From an uncultured Bacteroidales bacterium (lineage in GTDB: Bacteria; Bacteroidota; Bacteroidia; Bacteroidales; Paludibacteraceae), in assembly GCA_934725535.1 (NCBI GenBank), contig CAKVBV010000060.1, positions 1-15,074 on the forward strand: a stretch of DNA of 15,074 nucleotides, read 5' to 3'. A model generated the notes under the pieces. The model was given only the letters and a program-made list of their open reading frames with translations, did not search any database and had not been told where the DNA came from. A program made the position numbers and the translations under genes. Below are positions 14,221 to 15,074 of this stretch, in pieces (position 1 is the first letter of the stretch; the number at the start of each line of letters is the position of its first letter).

Positions 14221-14508
14221 TTACACCTCTTTTATTTGCCAGGCCGTGAGGGCGTTGCCTGTTCCCCCCGTTTTCGTACTGAATGTCTTCATGTTAAACC
14301 ATACACGCAGTCTTGTACCCAACTCATATTCAAAGTTTTTTGCGGCATCACCACGAAGGGTTACAAGGGCGGTCTGAGGGTAGGTCTCGTCCGTTTCCAC
14401 GATTATTTTTTTTGTGTAGAAAGGCACTGAGCCAATCTTGGATTCGTGCTGCTCAAGAGCACCGATGCGGGTTAATTTTCCCGTAATCTCAAATTTTTGA
14501 GTTTTCAT
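14221..14508 (-). CDS. DUF3127 OB-fold, SSB-like protein
   Basis: A 95-aa protein resembling DUF3127, a Bacteroidota OB-fold family related to single-strand DNA-binding proteins. The start KFEITGKLTRIG, the strands KKIIVETDETYPQTALVTLRG, the DAAKNFEYELGTRLRVWFNM segment and the end ALTAWQIKEV follow the family layout, where members typically end in RAWKI or similar. It has no acidic C-terminal tail, unlike true SSB. It is the first gene of the four-gene operon, so it probably coats single-stranded DNA during replication of the element. Its leader is A/T only for about 35 nt, with no Shine-Dalgarno motif. The assignment rests on pattern memory of a short family. Confidence 0.72.
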   Translation of the reverse strand: MKTQKFEITGKLTRIGALEQHESKIGSVPFYTKKIIVETDETYPQTALVTLRGDAAKNFEYELGTRLRVWFNMKTFSTKTGGTGNALTAWQIKEV

Positions 14509-14678
14509 TTTTAATTTTAATTTATTTGTTTTTAATTTATTTATTTTGCGCTACGCTCGCGGTTGTACACCCCACGAGCGTTTTTTCTCTTTTTTATATA
14601 TAAATAGTCTCTTGTTTTAAAAACAACAAACTTTATTTATTTTTTTCTTATTTTTTTTATACCTGTCATTGTTTATAA

Positions 14679-14687
14679 TTATTCACA
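14679..14687 (+). promoter_or_regulatory. DnaA box match TTATTCACA
   Basis: It is an exact match to TTATNCACA, lying right beside the most AT-rich stretch of the window. A single 9-mer can occur by chance in AT-rich DNA, so the context carries most of the weight. Confidence 0.4.
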
Positions 14688-14930
14688 CCTATTTTGCAAT
14701 ACTTTCCGTCTGTTACAACCGAAGTGATTAACAAAACCGCGTTTCGGTTAATATAGTACAACCATCGTGCCAAACATAAAACACCTGTTAATTATCATAA
14801 CAGATAGAAATATAATTTGGCATAGATTAACCACAGATTGACTTTACAGAGGCTTTATTAAAAACTCTGCGGAACGGACGCCTGCCCTCCCCCGTATTTA
14901 TCGCTAATTAGCCTTAAAATCAATTACTTA

Positions 14931-14995
14931 GAATAGTATTAAAGAATAGCATCGAAGAATAATATCGAAGAATAGTATCGAAAAATAGTATCGAA
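14931..14995 (+). repeat. five tandem 13-nt repeats, iteron-like
   Basis: The copies are GAATAGTATTAAA, GAATAGCATCGAA, GAATAATATCGAA, GAATAGTATCGAA and AAATAGTATCGAA, without gaps, followed by a partial AATAT. The consensus is GAATAGTATCGAA. Most differences are transitions at single positions, as in plasmid iterons under selection. The 13-nt spacing is shorter than the 17-22 nt of classical theta plasmids. Confidence 0.85.
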
Positions 14996-15074
14996 AATAT
15001 TGCTGTCCGGTAAACGTAGTCCGAAGCAGAAGAGTCACCCCAAAATGCCCATAAACAGGCATATTGGTATGTAT

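Larger units (their letters stand above)
14509..15074. other. candidate replication origin and operon control region
   Basis: This 566-nt gene-free region upstream of the replication-type operon is very AT-rich, especially 14580-14660. It contains TTATTCACA (14679-14687), an exact match to the DnaA box TTATNCACA, and TTAACCACA (14827-14835) with one mismatch. Inverted repeats are AACCGAA/TTCGGTT (14717-14723 and 14743-14749), CTGTTA/TAACAG (14785-14803) and the palindrome GCTAATTAGC (14903-14912). The iteron-like array is at 14931-14995. A possible minus-strand -7 box TATGTTTG (14771-14778) lacks a good -33 partner. Origin function is inferred from this combination. Confidence 0.5.

Noticed and set aside
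14931..14995. CRISPR array
   Set aside because: The 13-nt repeats are directly adjacent with no spacers and no cas genes are nearby.
14927..15064. Small minus-strand frame starting MPVYGHFGV and reading through the 13-nt repeats
   Set aside because: About 43 codons, more than half of them frame translation of the repeat array (FRYYFSILFF and so on). No ribosome-binding signal or known similarity was seen.

Overview
The window looks like a piece of a Bacteroidales (Bacteroidota) chromosome; the genus cannot be fixed from the sequence alone. Three things point there. Promoters are of the Bacteroidota sigma type (TTTG, about 19-20 nt, TAnnTTTG) in front of several genes. Ribosome-binding sites are weak and A-rich, without clear Shine-Dalgarno motifs. 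The proteins themselves are a DPP5-like lipoprotein peptidase, a DUF3127 OB-fold protein and a BT4734-like primase domain, all typical of this phylum.

Bases 1-10341 read as ordinary host chromosome, fairly GC-rich. At the left edge is an unassigned, densely structured plus-strand RNA candidate (about 30-346) with a promoter -7 box and a strong bidirectional terminator. On the minus strand follow a lipoprotein S9 dipeptidyl peptidase (374-2452) and an exported DUF4097-like beta-repeat protein (2588-3322). A TatD-family DNase (3576-4349, plus) is transcribed divergently from the latter. Then comes a minus-strand run nadE (NAD synthetase) - dsbD (periplasmic thiol reductant supply) - tex (nucleic-acid-binding S1 protein), with gaps of 27 and 64 nt, driven by a near-perfect promoter at 10229-10259. 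A tRNA-Glu(CTC) with its own promoter and terminator closes the host part (10342-10414).

Bases 10451-15074 look different: AT-rich, full of short repeats and inverted repeats, with a compact minus-strand operon of four genes. In transcription order these are a DUF3127 single-strand-binding-like OB-fold protein, a BT4734/VirE_N primase-like protein, a DUF3987 P-loop ATPase with an altered Walker A motif, and an unrecognised 111-aa protein. Upstream of the operon is a 566-nt AT-rich non-coding region with an exact DnaA-box match, several inverted repeats and five tandem 13-nt repeats (14931-14995) that look like iterons. Near-copies of the 13-mer recur as an inverted pair just past the other end of the operon. 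I read this as the replication module (origin, SSB-like protein, primase, ATPase) of a cryptic mobile element lying next to tRNA-Glu. No integrase, relaxase or structural gene is visible and the right boundary lies outside the window, so the mobile-element reading is an inference.
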